A stretch of 64,000 bases of DNA from MnTg04 sp964568075 (GCA_964568075.1 CAZMOM010000012.1:20727-84726); one strand, 5' to 3'; shown: positions 45,991-55,025, counted from the stretch's first letter. Numbers and translations are program-made. The notes: generated from the letters alone by a model not told the origin.

Positions 45991-46919
45991 CTAACCCACC
46001 GTATCCGATTCCTCGGTGATGTTTTCAAACATGACCGTGGACAAATATCGTTCGTCCGTATCCGGCAGCATGGCGAGCAGAACCGAACCCTTATCCGCCT
46101 GTTCGGCAACTTTCAGCGCAGCACAGAGTGTCGCGCCACCGGAAACTCCGCAGAAAATTCCCTCCTTTTGCGCCAGGTCTATCGCCGCCTCCCTGGCTTC
46201 AACATCGTCTACCGTGACCACTTCATCGATGACTTTCCTATCGAGTACCGAGGGCATGAAGTCGGGCGTCCACCCCTGGATCGTGCGTCGCCGCCAAGCA
46301 GCGCCGCTTTCTCGGGTTCCGCCGCGATAATCTTTATTCCCGGCCGTGCCGCTCGCAAAACGTCGCCAGCGCCTGTAATGGTTCCACCGGTTCCATAACC
46401 GCTGACCCAATAGTCCAGCCGCATATCCGCAAAATCCCTGAGAATCTAGGGGCCGGTAGTATTACGGTGAAATTCCGGGTTAGCCGGATTATCGAATTGC
46501 TGCGTCAGGAATCAGCCGTGTTTGTCTGCGAGTTCCTCGGCCAGTTTGCCCATGCCGGTCGCGCGTAACTCCGGTGGTGTCAGAACGACTTTCCCACCGA
46601 GGGCTTTCATTAGTTTGCGCCGCTCAACCGAAAAACTCTCGGCCATCACCGCGACGAACAGATAGCCACGTACAGCATAGACCATCGCAAGCGAAATCCC
46701 GGTATTTCCCGAGGTTGCCTCGATAACGGTCTGGCCTGGGTTTAATTTTCCATTGCGTTCCGCGTCATTGATGATGCCCGGCGCCAGCCGATCCTTGACC
46801 GATGACAGCGGGTTGAAAGCCTCACACTTGACGTACATCTCCACATGCGCCGGTGCGACCTTGTTAATGCGTACCACCGGCGTGTTGCCGACGGTTGAAA
46901 GAATATCCGGGTGAATCAT
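45991..46919 (-). pseudogene. Decayed O-acetylserine sulfhydrylase (cysK-like)
   Basis: Clear CysK/CysM homology in order: STVGNTPVVRINKV, NPLSSVKDRLAPG with the PLP Lys, EATSGNTGISLAM, then QQFDNPANPEFHRNTTGP, SGYGTGGTITGAGDVLRA, and C-terminal GVSGGATLCAAL and LPDTDERYLST. The frame is broken by TGA (codon after LADKHG, about 46512), TAG (after TTGP, about 46449) and a frameshift near 46280-46310. Three independent lesions mean it is dead. A functional cysK presumably exists elsewhere. Confidence 0.9.
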
Positions 46920-47013
46920 GATTCGACCTTATTCTTGTGGCTACCAAATAAAAAATAGCAGCCAACCAGCCATTTCACCAATGGCCCCGCAGGGATCCAG
47001 GTCTATCGTGAAT

Positions 47014-47856
47014 TTATACCTGTTGTGCCAATTCCCAGGTCAGGATCTCCGCCTTGCGGTCTACTCCCCACTGATACCCACCCAGAGCACCGCTTGCACG
47101 CAGCACTCGGTGACACGGAATCAGCCAGGCCACAGGATTTCTACCCACGGCATTAGCAACCGCACGGTGGCTATTCGGCCGATCGATGGTCTCGGCCAGA
47201 TCACTGTAACTGGTCTGATTACCACTGGGGATTTTTAGCAGAGCCTGCCAGACCTGGATCTGAAAATTGGTACCCTTAAGTCGAAGATTCAGTGATTTTT
47301 CCCCGCTTGAAAAAATCTTTTTGGCAAGCGCGGACATGCCTTCATCATCTCTTTCGAGGGTTGCGTTCGGCCAGACGCCACTTAACTCGTCGATCGCCCG
47401 GTCCCTACCCTGATCAACAAACGACAGGTGACTCAAACCGCGCCGCGTACCCGCCAGTAATACATCCCCGAAAGGGCTCTCCGAAAATCCATAGCCAAGA
47501 GTTAAACCAGCGCCGCCATTTTTATATTCGCCGGGAGTCATCGCCTCGATCGTGACAAACAAATCATGCAGGCGACCGGGGCCGGACAGACCAGCATTGA
47601 GTGACGCCGACAAAACACTGGCCCGGTGATCGAGATTCTCCTTAGCCGCACGCAGGGATAGAAACTGGACCAGTTGTTTTGGCGTGACCCCCGCCCAGGA
47701 CCTGAACAAGCGATTGAAATGCCACGTACTCAAACCCGCCTGGCTGGCAATTTCCTCGAGCCGCGGCTGATCCTGGTAGTTTTTCAGGATATAGCCGATC
47801 GCCGCCGCTATGCGCCGGTGGTTCCGGGAATTCAGATTGATGGTTTGCTCATTCAC
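47014..47856 (-). CDS. Ada-like AraC / O6-methylguanine-DNA methyltransferase
   Basis: 280 residues: an AraC-type helix-turn-helix pair (LEEIASQAGLSTWHFNRLFRSWAG; about 10-105), an RNase-H-like linker domain, and the C-terminal methyltransferase with active-site Cys in NPVAWLIPCHRVLRASG (about 248) and the GGYQWG finish. It lacks the N-terminal zinc Ada domain with its Cys4 site that senses methylphosphotriesters, so it corresponds to the C-terminal two thirds of E. coli Ada. DNA alkylation repair with possible gene control. Confidence 0.9.
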   Translation of the reverse strand: MNEQTINLNSRNHRRIAAAIGYILKNYQDQPRLEEIASQAGLSTWHFNRLFRSWAGVTPKQLVQFLSLRAAKENLDHRASVLSASLNAGLSGPGRLHDLFVTIEAMTPGEYKNGGAGLTLGYGFSESPFGDVLLAGTRRGLSHLSFVDQGRDRAIDELSGVWPNATLERDDEGMSALAKKIFSSGEKSLNLRLKGTNFQIQVWQALLKIPSGNQTSYSDLAETIDRPNSHRAVANAVGRNPVAWLIPCHRVLRASGALGGYQWGVDRKAEILTWELAQQV

Positions 47857-47929
47857 GAGGCCACTTTAAAGCCACGGATCAAATCCGCCCACCCGATATT
47901 TGCTTTTTTGGAGTTTTGAAACATAATTC

Positions 47930-47957
47930 TTGACTAGTATTAACTTAATAATATACT
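47930..47957 (+). promoter_or_regulatory. Sigma-70 promoter of the padR operon, near-leaderless
   Basis: TTGACT, 16-bp spacer, TATACT. The predicted start at about 47964 is only about 4 nt before the ATG at 47968. There is no Shine-Dalgarno sequence between them. Confidence 0.65.
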
Positions 47958-47967
47958 CTACTTACCA

Positions 47968-48369
47968 ATGGTGGCTAATTCAGACAAGACAGGAAATACG
48001 GAGGATGCAAACGACTTCTTCCTGAGAAAGTTCCAAAAGGAACTGAATTCGGGAACATTATCGTTGGTATTGCTGGCTGTGACGGATCAAGCCAAGGAAG
48101 ATCTGTATGGCTACCAGATCGCCAAGCTGCTGGAAACGGCCAGTGGAGGTGAGGCCCTGTTCAAACAAGGAGCGCTGTATCCGGTTTTGAGAGGTCTGCG
48201 TTCGAATGGCCTGCTGTCGAGCCGGGTTGAACCCTCTTCGTCAGGCCCGCCGCGGCGTTATTACCGGATAACCGAACAGGGGCGAAAGACTCTGACGGCA
48301 TGGCAGCATGCCTGGCGGACAACCCGCGATTTTGTAGACAAATTCATGAATTCAGAGGACCTCAAATGA
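47968..48369 (+). CDS. PadR family transcriptional regulator
   Basis: 133 residues. Winged helix with the PadR signature DLYGYQIAKLLE ... FKQGALYPVLRGLRSNGLL ... PRRYYRITEQGRKTL, and a C-terminal dimerisation helix. The N-terminal ~25 residues are an unusual polar extension. First gene of an operon with two membrane proteins and probably the DUF192 gene. PadR genes of this arrangement commonly repress their own operon. Translation from a near-leaderless mRNA is predicted. Confidence 0.88.
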   Translation: MVANSDKTGNTEDANDFFLRKFQKELNSGTLSLVLLAVTDQAKEDLYGYQIAKLLETASGGEALFKQGALYPVLRGLRSNGLLSSRVEPSSSGPPRRYYRITEQGRKTLTAWQHAWRTTRDFVDKFMNSEDLK

Positions 48370-48908
48370 ACAAGCCGGCCCCACGAACAATAGAAAGCTA
48401 TCTGGAACAACTCCGCCAGGCACTGCAAGGGCAGGACGCTGCGGTTATCCAGGACGCGATGTATGACGCCGAAGAGTACCTGCGCGCCGAGGTTGCCGAA
48501 CAAGCTGAGCGGCCGGAAGCCGACGTGCTGGAAGCAATTGCCAGCAGTTACGGTGCGCCCGATGAAGTCGCGCAGGCCTATATCGATACGGAAGCCAAAG
48601 TTCAGGCCGCACTGGCAAGTCCTGTGGCCCGGCAGCCCCGTTCGGCCGCAGGTAAACTGTTTGGCATACTGATGGACCCGCGTGCTTATAGCAGTCTTTT
48701 CTACCTGATATTGTCCATGGCGACCGGCATTTTCTATTTTACTTTCGCTGTTACCGGTCTTTCCCTTTCCGCCGGCTTCATGATTTTGATCATTGGTATT
48801 CCGTTTTTCCTGCTTTTCCTCGCAACGACACGCGTTCTGTCGCTGGTAGAAGGAAGAATTATCGAGTCCTTTCTCGGGGTCCGAATGCCGCGCCGCCCAA
48901 CCTTATGA
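48366..48908 (+). CDS. HAAS-domain plus membrane 'sensor' protein
   Basis: 180 residues from the ATG at 48366, overlapping the padR stop (ATGA). The N-terminal ~75 residues form a HAAS/DUF1700-type helical signalling domain (LEQLRQALQGQDAAVIQDAMYDAEEYLRAEV). The C-terminal half has two or three membrane segments of the putative-sensor type (FYLILSMATGIFYFTFAVTG). PadR-HAAS pairs are a known module in which the membrane protein relays a signal to PadR; signal unknown here. Confidence 0.8.
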   Translation: MNKPAPRTIESYLEQLRQALQGQDAAVIQDAMYDAEEYLRAEVAEQAERPEADVLEAIASSYGAPDEVAQAYIDTEAKVQAALASPVARQPRSAAGKLFGILMDPRAYSSLFYLILSMATGIFYFTFAVTGLSLSAGFMILIIGIPFFLLFLATTRVLSLVEGRIIESFLGVRMPRRPTL

Positions 48909-48927
48909 TACGAGCGAAGGCGGAATT

Positions 48928-49287
48928 ATGGATCGCATCAAGCTGATGCTTCAGGACACCAGGACCTGGACGACCCTGCTTTATATGATTCTGATGCTGC
49001 CGCTGGGAATTTTTTACTTTTGCGTTGCGGTTATCGGGTTGGCTCTGAGCCTGACCTTCGCCGGCGCACCGATTTATTATCTGCTGGACTACAACGCTGT
49101 AATCAGCATCGATATTTCGGATTTCGATATCCCTGCACTGTTTATTGCCGGCCCGTGGTGGATGACCCTTATTTATATGGTTTTAGGTGTACTGATGCTG
49201 TTGGCGTTGATGCATGCGGCCAAGGGTTTGGGTGCGATGCAAGGGCGCATCGCCAAGACACTGTTGGTAAGATCGGGGAATGATTAA
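48928..49287 (+). CDS. Membrane 'sensor'-type protein
   Basis: 119 residues with the same core as the C-terminal half of the preceding protein (TTLLYMILMLPLGIFYFCVAVIGLALSL), so the two are paralogous domains, here without the HAAS part. Two or three membrane helices. 19 bp after the preceding gene and overlapping the DUF192 frame by 8 bp, hence the same operon. Confidence 0.78.
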   Translation: MDRIKLMLQDTRTWTTLLYMILMLPLGIFYFCVAVIGLALSLTFAGAPIYYLLDYNAVISIDISDFDIPALFIAGPWWMTLIYMVLGVLMLLALMHAAKGLGAMQGRIAKTLLVRSGND

Positions 49288-49789
49288 TCCAGGCGGTCAC
49301 GAACGCATGTCGGCATTACAGAAATCAGGCCGGCTGATCGGTATGCTGGTCAGTGTGTTTTTTCTTTACCAGGAACCGGTCTACGCAGCGGGTGTCCGGG
49401 GATTCGATCAGACTCAGATTCAGTTAGAAACGCAGCACGGGCAGCGCCTGGATTTTTCCGTTTTTCTTGCTCTGTCACAGCAGCAACAAGCGCTCGGTCT
49501 GATGCATGTCGATGAGTTGCCTGAAAGACAGGGCATGTTATTCGTCTATCAACGCGCTCGTCCAATCAGCATGTGGATGAAAAACACGCTGCTACCGCTG
49601 GATATGCTGTTTATTCGAGCGGACGGCACGATCGCCAGAATTCAGAAAAATACCGAGCCCTATTCACTCGAAAGCGTTTCATCGATGGAGCCGGCCCTGG
49701 GGGTCCTGGAGCTTAACGCGGGGACGTGCGACGAGCTTGGAATCCAGGTGGGCGACATGGTTATCAGTCCCTACTTTGGCAATGATTGA
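49280..49789 (+). CDS. DUF192 family exported protein
   Basis: 169 residues. Signal-like helix (LIGMLVSVFFLYQEPVYAAG; about 20-38) then the DUF192 domain: LGLMHVDELPERQGMLFVY, the invariant MWMKNTLLPLDMLFI, and GVLELNAGTCDELGIQVGD. Function unknown; periplasmic. The first ATG overlaps the previous gene's stop; Met10 (49307) is the alternative start. Confidence 0.85.
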   Translation: MINPGGHERMSALQKSGRLIGMLVSVFFLYQEPVYAAGVRGFDQTQIQLETQHGQRLDFSVFLALSQQQQALGLMHVDELPERQGMLFVYQRARPISMWMKNTLLPLDMLFIRADGTIARIQKNTEPYSLESVSSMEPALGVLELNAGTCDELGIQVGDMVISPYFGND

Positions 49790-49790
49790 G

Positions 49791-49819
49791 TCCGCGAAAA
49801 GTTGACCGTCTTTCGCGGA
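49791..49819. terminator. Hairpin between convergent genes
   Basis: 9-bp stem TCCGCGAAA / TTTCGCGGA with an 11-nt loop, between the DUF192 gene and the minus-strand gene at 49826. Each strand shows a short T-run within the stem only. Confidence 0.45.
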
Positions 49820-49825
49820 TCAGAT

Positions 49826-50443
49826 TCACAAACCGACCCTGTTTTCGGCCGTCATGCGGCGCAGAATGATTTCGGTCGATTCCAGGGTATAACCGTCGTC
49901 AGAGACGGTTTTGTGCTCCTCGCGAATCTGGTTGTCGTCGATGAGTTTTTGTTTCGCACTTTGAACCAATTTCGCACCCGTGCCGAGAACGGCGCCGGAC
50001 ACTGAATGCAGCAGCGTCTTACTGCCAACATCGTACTCGGCGGGAAATATGCTCTTTTCGGCATTTGACGCGTTCATGTACAAAAACTCGTAATTTCCTT
50101 CCTGCTCATTGAAGGTAACGTAAAAAAGCCTTTCCCTGGGCTCGTTCAGACCGGGAAAGTTGTCCGTCGCACGAACGCGAGTGAAAATGTCGTCGCAACG
50201 AATCGCGGTGCGGTCAAGCACCCAGACACAGGAACGAGTGCCGGTCGCCTCGGCGTACTGGCCGTCAGGGACAGACTCACGGCTGGTTAATTCCCATATA
50301 CCGACCAGGTACCCAATGTCAGCCATGCGCGCATGACGCTCACTGGGGAAAAGTCCATCGTGTATGGCACCAACATTGACGGACCGTGCCGGGCCGGAAA
50401 ACAGCAGCGGTATCAACATGGTTACGAAGTAGACGCGCTTCAT
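49826..50443 (-). CDS. Exported hypothetical protein (CpcT-like layout)
   Basis: 205 residues with an N-terminal signal peptide (MKRVYFVTMLIPLLFSGPARS). The mature part reads as a beta-barrel or lipocalin-like fold (YLVGIWELTSRES, CVWVLDRTAIRCDDIF, GNYEFLYMNASN). I cannot place it in a named family with confidence. Divergent from the hemerythrin-domain gene. Confidence 0.6.
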   Translation of the reverse strand: MKRVYFVTMLIPLLFSGPARSVNVGAIHDGLFPSERHARMADIGYLVGIWELTSRESVPDGQYAEATGTRSCVWVLDRTAIRCDDIFTRVRATDNFPGLNEPRERLFYVTFNEQEGNYEFLYMNASNAEKSIFPAEYDVGSKTLLHSVSGAVLGTGAKLVQSAKQKLIDDNQIREEHKTVSDDGYTLESTEIILRRMTAENRVGL

Positions 50444-50569
50444 GATTCTCCTTCTGACACCAACCTACCAATCATCGGCACTGAAATCCGCCAGATTGCG
50501 ATATCCGGAGATAATCTAGCGGTAAAATGCGAATATGGTCGATAAGCGGCGATTTCGTAATACCGTGCT

Positions 50570-50583
50570 TTGACCAACATCAA
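50570..50583 (+). promoter_or_regulatory. FNR/DNR-type box for hemerythrin-domain gene
   Basis: TTGAC-CAAC-ATCAA. Its centre (50576.5) is 41.5 bp upstream of the A of the ATG at 50618. A weak -10 (CAGACT, 50606-50611) fits a transcription start on that A. See the separate entries for three related boxes. Confidence 0.75.
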
Positions 50584-50617
50584 AGATTTCCGCCCAAAAA
50601 AGCCACAGACTCCGCAC

Positions 50618-51190
50618 ATGAATGCCCATATTGCAAACGCCTCAACAACCCAGATAATCGCCGATTTGGGCCGGGACCACCAAAATGTTGCCCGCCTGCT
50701 CCGCTTGCTGGATGCACAAATTAAAGCGCTGAGTCACGATGACAATCCCAATTTACAGGTGATGGCTGACATCATGTACTACATGACTCATTACCCGGAC
50801 CTGTTTCATCACCCCAGGGAGGAGCTGCTATTTTCGAAGCTTGAAAAACGAAGCGCAGAGGCGGCCAGGCTGATCACGGAGCTTCGCTACGAACATCAGC
50901 TGCTGACCGAAAGCGGAGCTGACCTTTTCGATTCGATTCAGCAGGCGATGAATGATCAACCGGTCGAACGGGAGTTATTAATTACCAAGGCGCATGGATA
51001 TTCAGCCATGATGCTTGATCATATGCGCAAGGAAGACGCGGGGATTTTCCCACTGGCGCAGGTGCTTCTGGCGCCTGAGGACTGGACCGCAATAAACGAA
51101 AAGATGGACATTCCGTCCGACCCGTTATTCGATACCAAGGTCGAAAAAGGATTTCTGGCTTTACAGGAATTCCTGACTTCTCACGGATAA
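50618..51190 (+). CDS. Hemerythrin-domain protein
   Basis: 190 residues from the ATG at 50618. An in-frame TTG at 50570 is rejected because it lies inside the FNR box. Di-iron ligands in order: DHQ (about 20), HYPDLFHHPREE (about 60-72), YEHQ (about 95), MMLDHMRKEDAGIFP (about 130-145), the hemerythrin four-helix pattern. Cytoplasmic. Such proteins bind O2 or NO or help repair iron centres. FNR-type control beside nirS suggests a role against nitric oxide or during oxygen shifts. Confidence 0.85.
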   Translation: MNAHIANASTTQIIADLGRDHQNVARLLRLLDAQIKALSHDDNPNLQVMADIMYYMTHYPDLFHHPREELLFSKLEKRSAEAARLITELRYEHQLLTESGADLFDSIQQAMNDQPVERELLITKAHGYSAMMLDHMRKEDAGIFPLAQVLLAPEDWTAINEKMDIPSDPLFDTKVEKGFLALQEFLTSHG

Positions 51191-51217
51191 ACGACAGGCA
51201 AAAAACTGGCGGTTCTA

Positions 51218-51385
51218 ACCCGCATATTTCACCAAGCTCAGCTGTCCGAGAACCAGCCAGGGCCGCGATAGGTGGACGCCGGCGTACGAACTGTAATCAG
51301 CCATCAACGGACCGATACATTAAAATACCTGAACCTTCCGTTCCTGACACCCCGGCGGCTACCGCCTTGCCGAAATAGGCGGGTT
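51218..51385. repeat. Inverted-repeat element family 2, copy 3 (reverse)
   Basis: 168 bp, reverse orientation relative to 25101 and 25359. Left end AACCCGCATATTTCACCAAG is intact; the right end CTTGCCGAAATAGGCGGGTT differs at several positions. It lacks the ~85-bp insert of copy 1 and so shows the ground-state element. Lies 28 bp after the hemerythrin gene stop. Confidence 0.85.
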
Positions 51386-51394
51386 AGACCCGCC
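51378..51394. terminator. Hairpin at the edge of repeat copy 3
   Basis: GGCGGGT-TAG-ACCCGCC, 7-bp perfect stem, partly formed by the repeat end. A possible shared terminator for the convergent hemerythrin and porin genes. Confidence 0.45.
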
Positions 51395-51417
51395 ATCACT
51401 TTCTTATTGGCTGCCGT

Positions 51418-52641
51418 TTAATAGCTGGCGGTAAACATCAGCCAGATTTTCGTGGTATCCGTTGCCAGAGTATCGGCCGAATAGCTGGCAAATTTCAGCA
51501 GCGCGCCATATCCACCAGCGAACTTGCGGCCGATTGAGAAATCCCATTCATCGCCATATTTCAGCGGCCCGTCCTCTTGGTCGAATTCGTGATAAACCAG
51601 CGCCGCCTTGAAGTCACCGAGTTTCGCGCCAAAACTCAGGTAGTTATCCGTTAGGCCACCGGCCGGCGTACTGAGGAACTTATCGGCCCAACCCTGGAAT
51701 GGATGCAGCGTAGCCAGTGGAGTCTGAAAACTCATCGTGGGGTCCCCGTTCTGACCACCCAGTGACTCGTATGTCACCATGATTGAATAACGGTCGAACA
51801 CGACACCCAATTCACCAAGAAAATAATTTTCGGAGTAATTGTTTGGATTATCCTTGTAGTCGTTTTGCCTGGCGAACTCGAGCGCATACTTGAGTTTGGT
51901 CTCATCTGACAGATCACTGGCGCCGGCAAAACGCACACCAAAGGTACGGCTTGATAATGCGGGCGCCGATTCCAGATCGAGGAAATAACTGTAGGCAGAC
52001 AGCCTGCCGGCTTCCAGCCCATCGTAGATCGCGTGCACAAGGTGCGAATTGCTGTCGAAGCTCTGTGCTGGCGTACCGGGCGCACCGTCATCTGGTCCGA
52101 AAACGCGGCGGACATCGGCAATATAGATGTAGTTCAGCTCCAGATCTGAGACGCTCCTGTTAACCACGCGAAGCCCACCGAAAGTCTGCTCGTTCTGCCG
52201 CCAGCCAACACCGCCGACGAACCTCTCGCTATCCAGGTTGATTCTCTGCCGGCCATATTTCAAGACGGTGTCCTCTACGCCGCCAAACTGAATATAGGAT
52301 TCATTGACGCTCGTGCCGGTTGGATCGGCGACCACCGGGTACGTGGTATTGCCGTTGCGGGTACTGTTGTAATCGTCGGGCCCGATACTGGCGAGATTAT
52401 CCATCTCGAGGACCGCGGAGAAATCGTTCCAGCTCGCCGTTTTGAATGTCAGACGCGAACGCAAAATAGACGCTTTGGCGTCCCGCGCGACACCATCCTG
52501 ATCAACAAACTCAAAACGATATCTGAAACTCAGCGTGGCATCGCCTTCAGCAATTGCCTCGGTAAATGACAGTTCTTCCGCATTCAATGCAGATAGAGAC
52601 AACATCGAAAGTAAAGCGAGAAAAAACATCCTGAATTTCAT
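51418..52641 (-). CDS. Outer-membrane beta-barrel porin (alginate-export-like)
   Basis: 407 residues from the ATG at 52641 (GGAGGGG upstream). Signal peptide ends near SALNA. Regular alternating beta-strands follow, with an acidic loop-rich pattern (LSFRYRFEFVDQDG, YIQFGGVEDTVLKYGRQRINLD) and a C-terminal strand ending WLMFTASY with the terminal aromatic residue used for BAM recognition. The RQRI/QTFGG blocks resemble alginate-export/OprD-like porins. Divergent from the TonB receptor gene across an FNR-like box. Substrate unknown. Confidence 0.75.
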   Translation of the reverse strand: MKFRMFFLALLSMLSLSALNAEELSFTEAIAEGDATLSFRYRFEFVDQDGVARDAKASILRSRLTFKTASWNDFSAVLEMDNLASIGPDDYNSTRNGNTTYPVVADPTGTSVNESYIQFGGVEDTVLKYGRQRINLDSERFVGGVGWRQNEQTFGGLRVVNRSVSDLELNYIYIADVRRVFGPDDGAPGTPAQSFDSNSHLVHAIYDGLEAGRLSAYSYFLDLESAPALSSRTFGVRFAGASDLSDETKLKYALEFARQNDYKDNPNNYSENYFLGELGVVFDRYSIMVTYESLGGQNGDPTMSFQTPLATLHPFQGWADKFLSTPAGGLTDNYLSFGAKLGDFKAALVYHEFDQEDGPLKYGDEWDFSIGRKFAGGYGALLKFASYSADTLATDTTKIWLMFTASY

Positions 52642-52705
52642 AAGGACCCCTCCGGGGAAACATTTAGTATCAAGCATATTTTCGCCCGCCCGGAACCCAT
52701 CTACC

Positions 52706-52719
52706 TTGACTCAGATCAT
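52706..52719. promoter_or_regulatory. FNR/DNR-type box between porin and TonB-receptor genes
   Basis: TTGAC-TCAG-ATCAT, one mismatch in the right half. Its centre is 31 bp from a TAGGAT -10 (52741-52746) on the plus strand, ideal class II geometry for the TonB receptor gene. The porin gene has no equally spaced -10. Confidence 0.6.
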
Positions 52720-52772
52720 AACGGTTGCGTGCCCGGCGTTTAGGATGTATTCGTGGTTTTCAGGAGTAAGAC

Positions 52773-55001
52773 ATGGGCAGAGTGACCCTCGCTGCGACGC
52801 TGGTCGCCCTGCTTTTTTCGACGGGTGCTATCGCGCAGGCCAACCCGGAACCTGGCGGCGCCAGCGATTCCGTTGGGGATCGGCCGCATGAGCTCGAGAC
52901 GCTTTCGGTCATCGCCAACAAGTCGGCCCGCCCTCTCGGCGATATCGCTGGCACGGTCAGTGTTTTCAGTGACCAGCAGATGGCGCAGGAGCTGACCCAG
53001 GACATCAGGGACCTGGTGCGGTACGAGCCAGGCATCAGTGTTCGCAACGACCCCAATCGATTCGGCCTGGGTGGATTCAATATTCGAGGCGTCGACGGCA
53101 ACCGTATTGCGATCGAAATTGATGGCGTGCCTGCCGCGGACAGTTTCGCCATCGGCAGTTTCTCGGACGCTGGCAGGAATTACATCGATCCGGAAACTTT
53201 ACGGCGCGTGGAAATCCTCCGCGGCCCCGCATCGACACTTTACGGAAGTGACGCCATTGGCGGTGTAGTGACTTTTACGACCAAGGATCCGGCGGACTAC
53301 CTGCTCGAATCGGGCGACGACCGGTATCTGGGTGTGAAAACCGGGTTTAACGGTGATGACGACAGCACGCTGGCGATCGTGACCATGGCCTATGGGAACG
53401 ATAACTGGCAGGCAATGCTGCTTGCCTCGAAACGCAGCGGCGAGGAACTGGACAACCCCCTGACCAGTAATCCACGTGATTACGAAGACGTCAATCTGCT
53501 GGGCAAGATTGTGTGGCAACCCGCTGCCGGCGGCCAGCTTCGTTTCTCCTGGGACGACGGCAACCGCGTAACCGCGACCGACATCCAGTCCCTGGTACAT
53601 GGACCAGGCCGTTTCGCCAGCACCAGCCTGCTGATGGGCGACGACCACCAGGACCGCAAAAGATACTCGCTGGATTATGAGTTCAGAGCAGAAAGCGCCT
53701 TGTACGACAAGGCGACGATCAGAGGCTATCACCAGCAATCGGAGATCCTGCAAAACACCTTGCAACATCTGGACCCGAGCAGCAGCAGCCCCGACCCGAC
53801 AGCCAGGCAACGCAGTTTTCGTTACGATCAGACGGTTAATGGCGGCGAGCTGATACTCGAAAAGCACCTGTCAGCGAAATCCATCGGTCACCGGCTGGTT
53901 TATGGGTTCGAAATCGACAGAGTCGTAACTAACGAGTTTCGTGATGGCATCCTGACCAACCTGACTGACGGGACCACAAGCAACGTCATCATCGGCGAGA
54001 CCTTCCCGGTTCGGGATTTTCCGGAATCGACCACCGTCTCGTCGGGCATTTATCTTCAGGACGAAATCGGTCCTTTCGCCAACGGTCTGACGTTAATTCC
54101 CGGACTCAGATACGACCATTACGACCTCGATGCCAAGGCCGATGCAATCTTTGTCGAAGACAATCCGGATACGATGATTACCGACGCCAGCGCGGGGCGT
54201 CTTTCGCCAAAACTGGGCATGCTGTTGCCACTGGGCAAAAACTGGACATTGTTCGCACAATACGCGCACGGATTCCGCGCACCACCGTTCGACGACATCA
54301 ATATCGGTTTTACGATTCCACTTTTCGGTTTCAAGGCGATCCCCAACCCCGACCTGAAACCCGAGACCAGCAACGGGGTCGAACTCGGCCTGCGTTTTGC
54401 CGGCGAAAACAATCGCGGCAGCCTGGTCACCTATTACAACAAGTACGATGACTTTATCGATTCACGCGTCAATCTCGGGGTCGAACCGGTCAGCGGCCTG
54501 CTGATCTTCCAGTCACAGAATCGCGAGGATGCCAGAATTTATGGCGCCGAACTGCGCACCGAGCATGAACTCGCGCACATCGCCGGCTGGCCAGAAGGGT
54601 TTACGCTGCGTACCGCGCTGGCCTGGACACGCGGTGAAGATACCGGGCGTGACCAGCCGCTGAACAGCGTCGGTCCGCCGAGCGCAGTGGTCGGTCTCGC
54701 CTATGACGGCCGGAGCGGAGACTGGGGGCTGGGCCTGACCATCACAGCCACACAAAAACAGGAAAGAACCGATAACAGCAATATCATGGCATTCCAATCA
54801 CCGGGTTTTGCAGTAATCGACCTGATCGGCTACCTGCATCTTGGCCCTAATACGCGCGTCAACTGGGGTGTATTCAACCTGGCAGACCGGACTTACTGGG
54901 AGTGGGTTGACGTCGCCGGACTACCTCAGGACGATCCGCTGCTCGGCATCTATGCGCGGCCCGGCAGGAACGCTTCGGTATCACTGTCGTACACCTTCTG
55001 A
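52773..55001 (+). CDS. TonB-dependent receptor, heme/hemoglobin type
   Basis: 742 residues. CAGGAG precedes the ATG by 8-9 bp. Signal peptide to about AIAQA (22), TonB-box-like ETLSVIAN (about 42-49), plug domain (about 50-165; GGFNIRGVDGNRIAIEIDGV, RVEILRGPASTLYGSDAIGG), then a 22-strand barrel ending SVSLSYTF. The layout is that of the TonB hemoglobin/transferrin/lactoferrin family. FNR-type promoter and nearby hemN and nirS suggest heme or iron supply for anaerobic respiration. Confidence 0.87.
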   Translation: MGRVTLAATLVALLFSTGAIAQANPEPGGASDSVGDRPHELETLSVIANKSARPLGDIAGTVSVFSDQQMAQELTQDIRDLVRYEPGISVRNDPNRFGLGGFNIRGVDGNRIAIEIDGVPAADSFAIGSFSDAGRNYIDPETLRRVEILRGPASTLYGSDAIGGVVTFTTKDPADYLLESGDDRYLGVKTGFNGDDDSTLAIVTMAYGNDNWQAMLLASKRSGEELDNPLTSNPRDYEDVNLLGKIVWQPAAGGQLRFSWDDGNRVTATDIQSLVHGPGRFASTSLLMGDDHQDRKRYSLDYEFRAESALYDKATIRGYHQQSEILQNTLQHLDPSSSSPDPTARQRSFRYDQTVNGGELILEKHLSAKSIGHRLVYGFEIDRVVTNEFRDGILTNLTDGTTSNVIIGETFPVRDFPESTTVSSGIYLQDEIGPFANGLTLIPGLRYDHYDLDAKADAIFVEDNPDTMITDASAGRLSPKLGMLLPLGKNWTLFAQYAHGFRAPPFDDINIGFTIPLFGFKAIPNPDLKPETSNGVELGLRFAGENNRGSLVTYYNKYDDFIDSRVNLGVEPVSGLLIFQSQNREDARIYGAELRTEHELAHIAGWPEGFTLRTALAWTRGEDTGRDQPLNSVGPPSAVVGLAYDGRSGDWGLGLTITATQKQERTDNSNIMAFQSPGFAVIDLIGYLHLGPNTRVNWGVFNLADRTYWEWVDVAGLPQDDPLLGIYARPGRNASVSLSYTF

Positions 55002-55025
55002 CCGGGAATCAGTAGCGCCAACCAG

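Noticed and set aside
50570..50617. TTG start for the hemerythrin-domain protein
   Set aside because: The TTG is part of the FNR box and lies upstream of the predicted transcription start.
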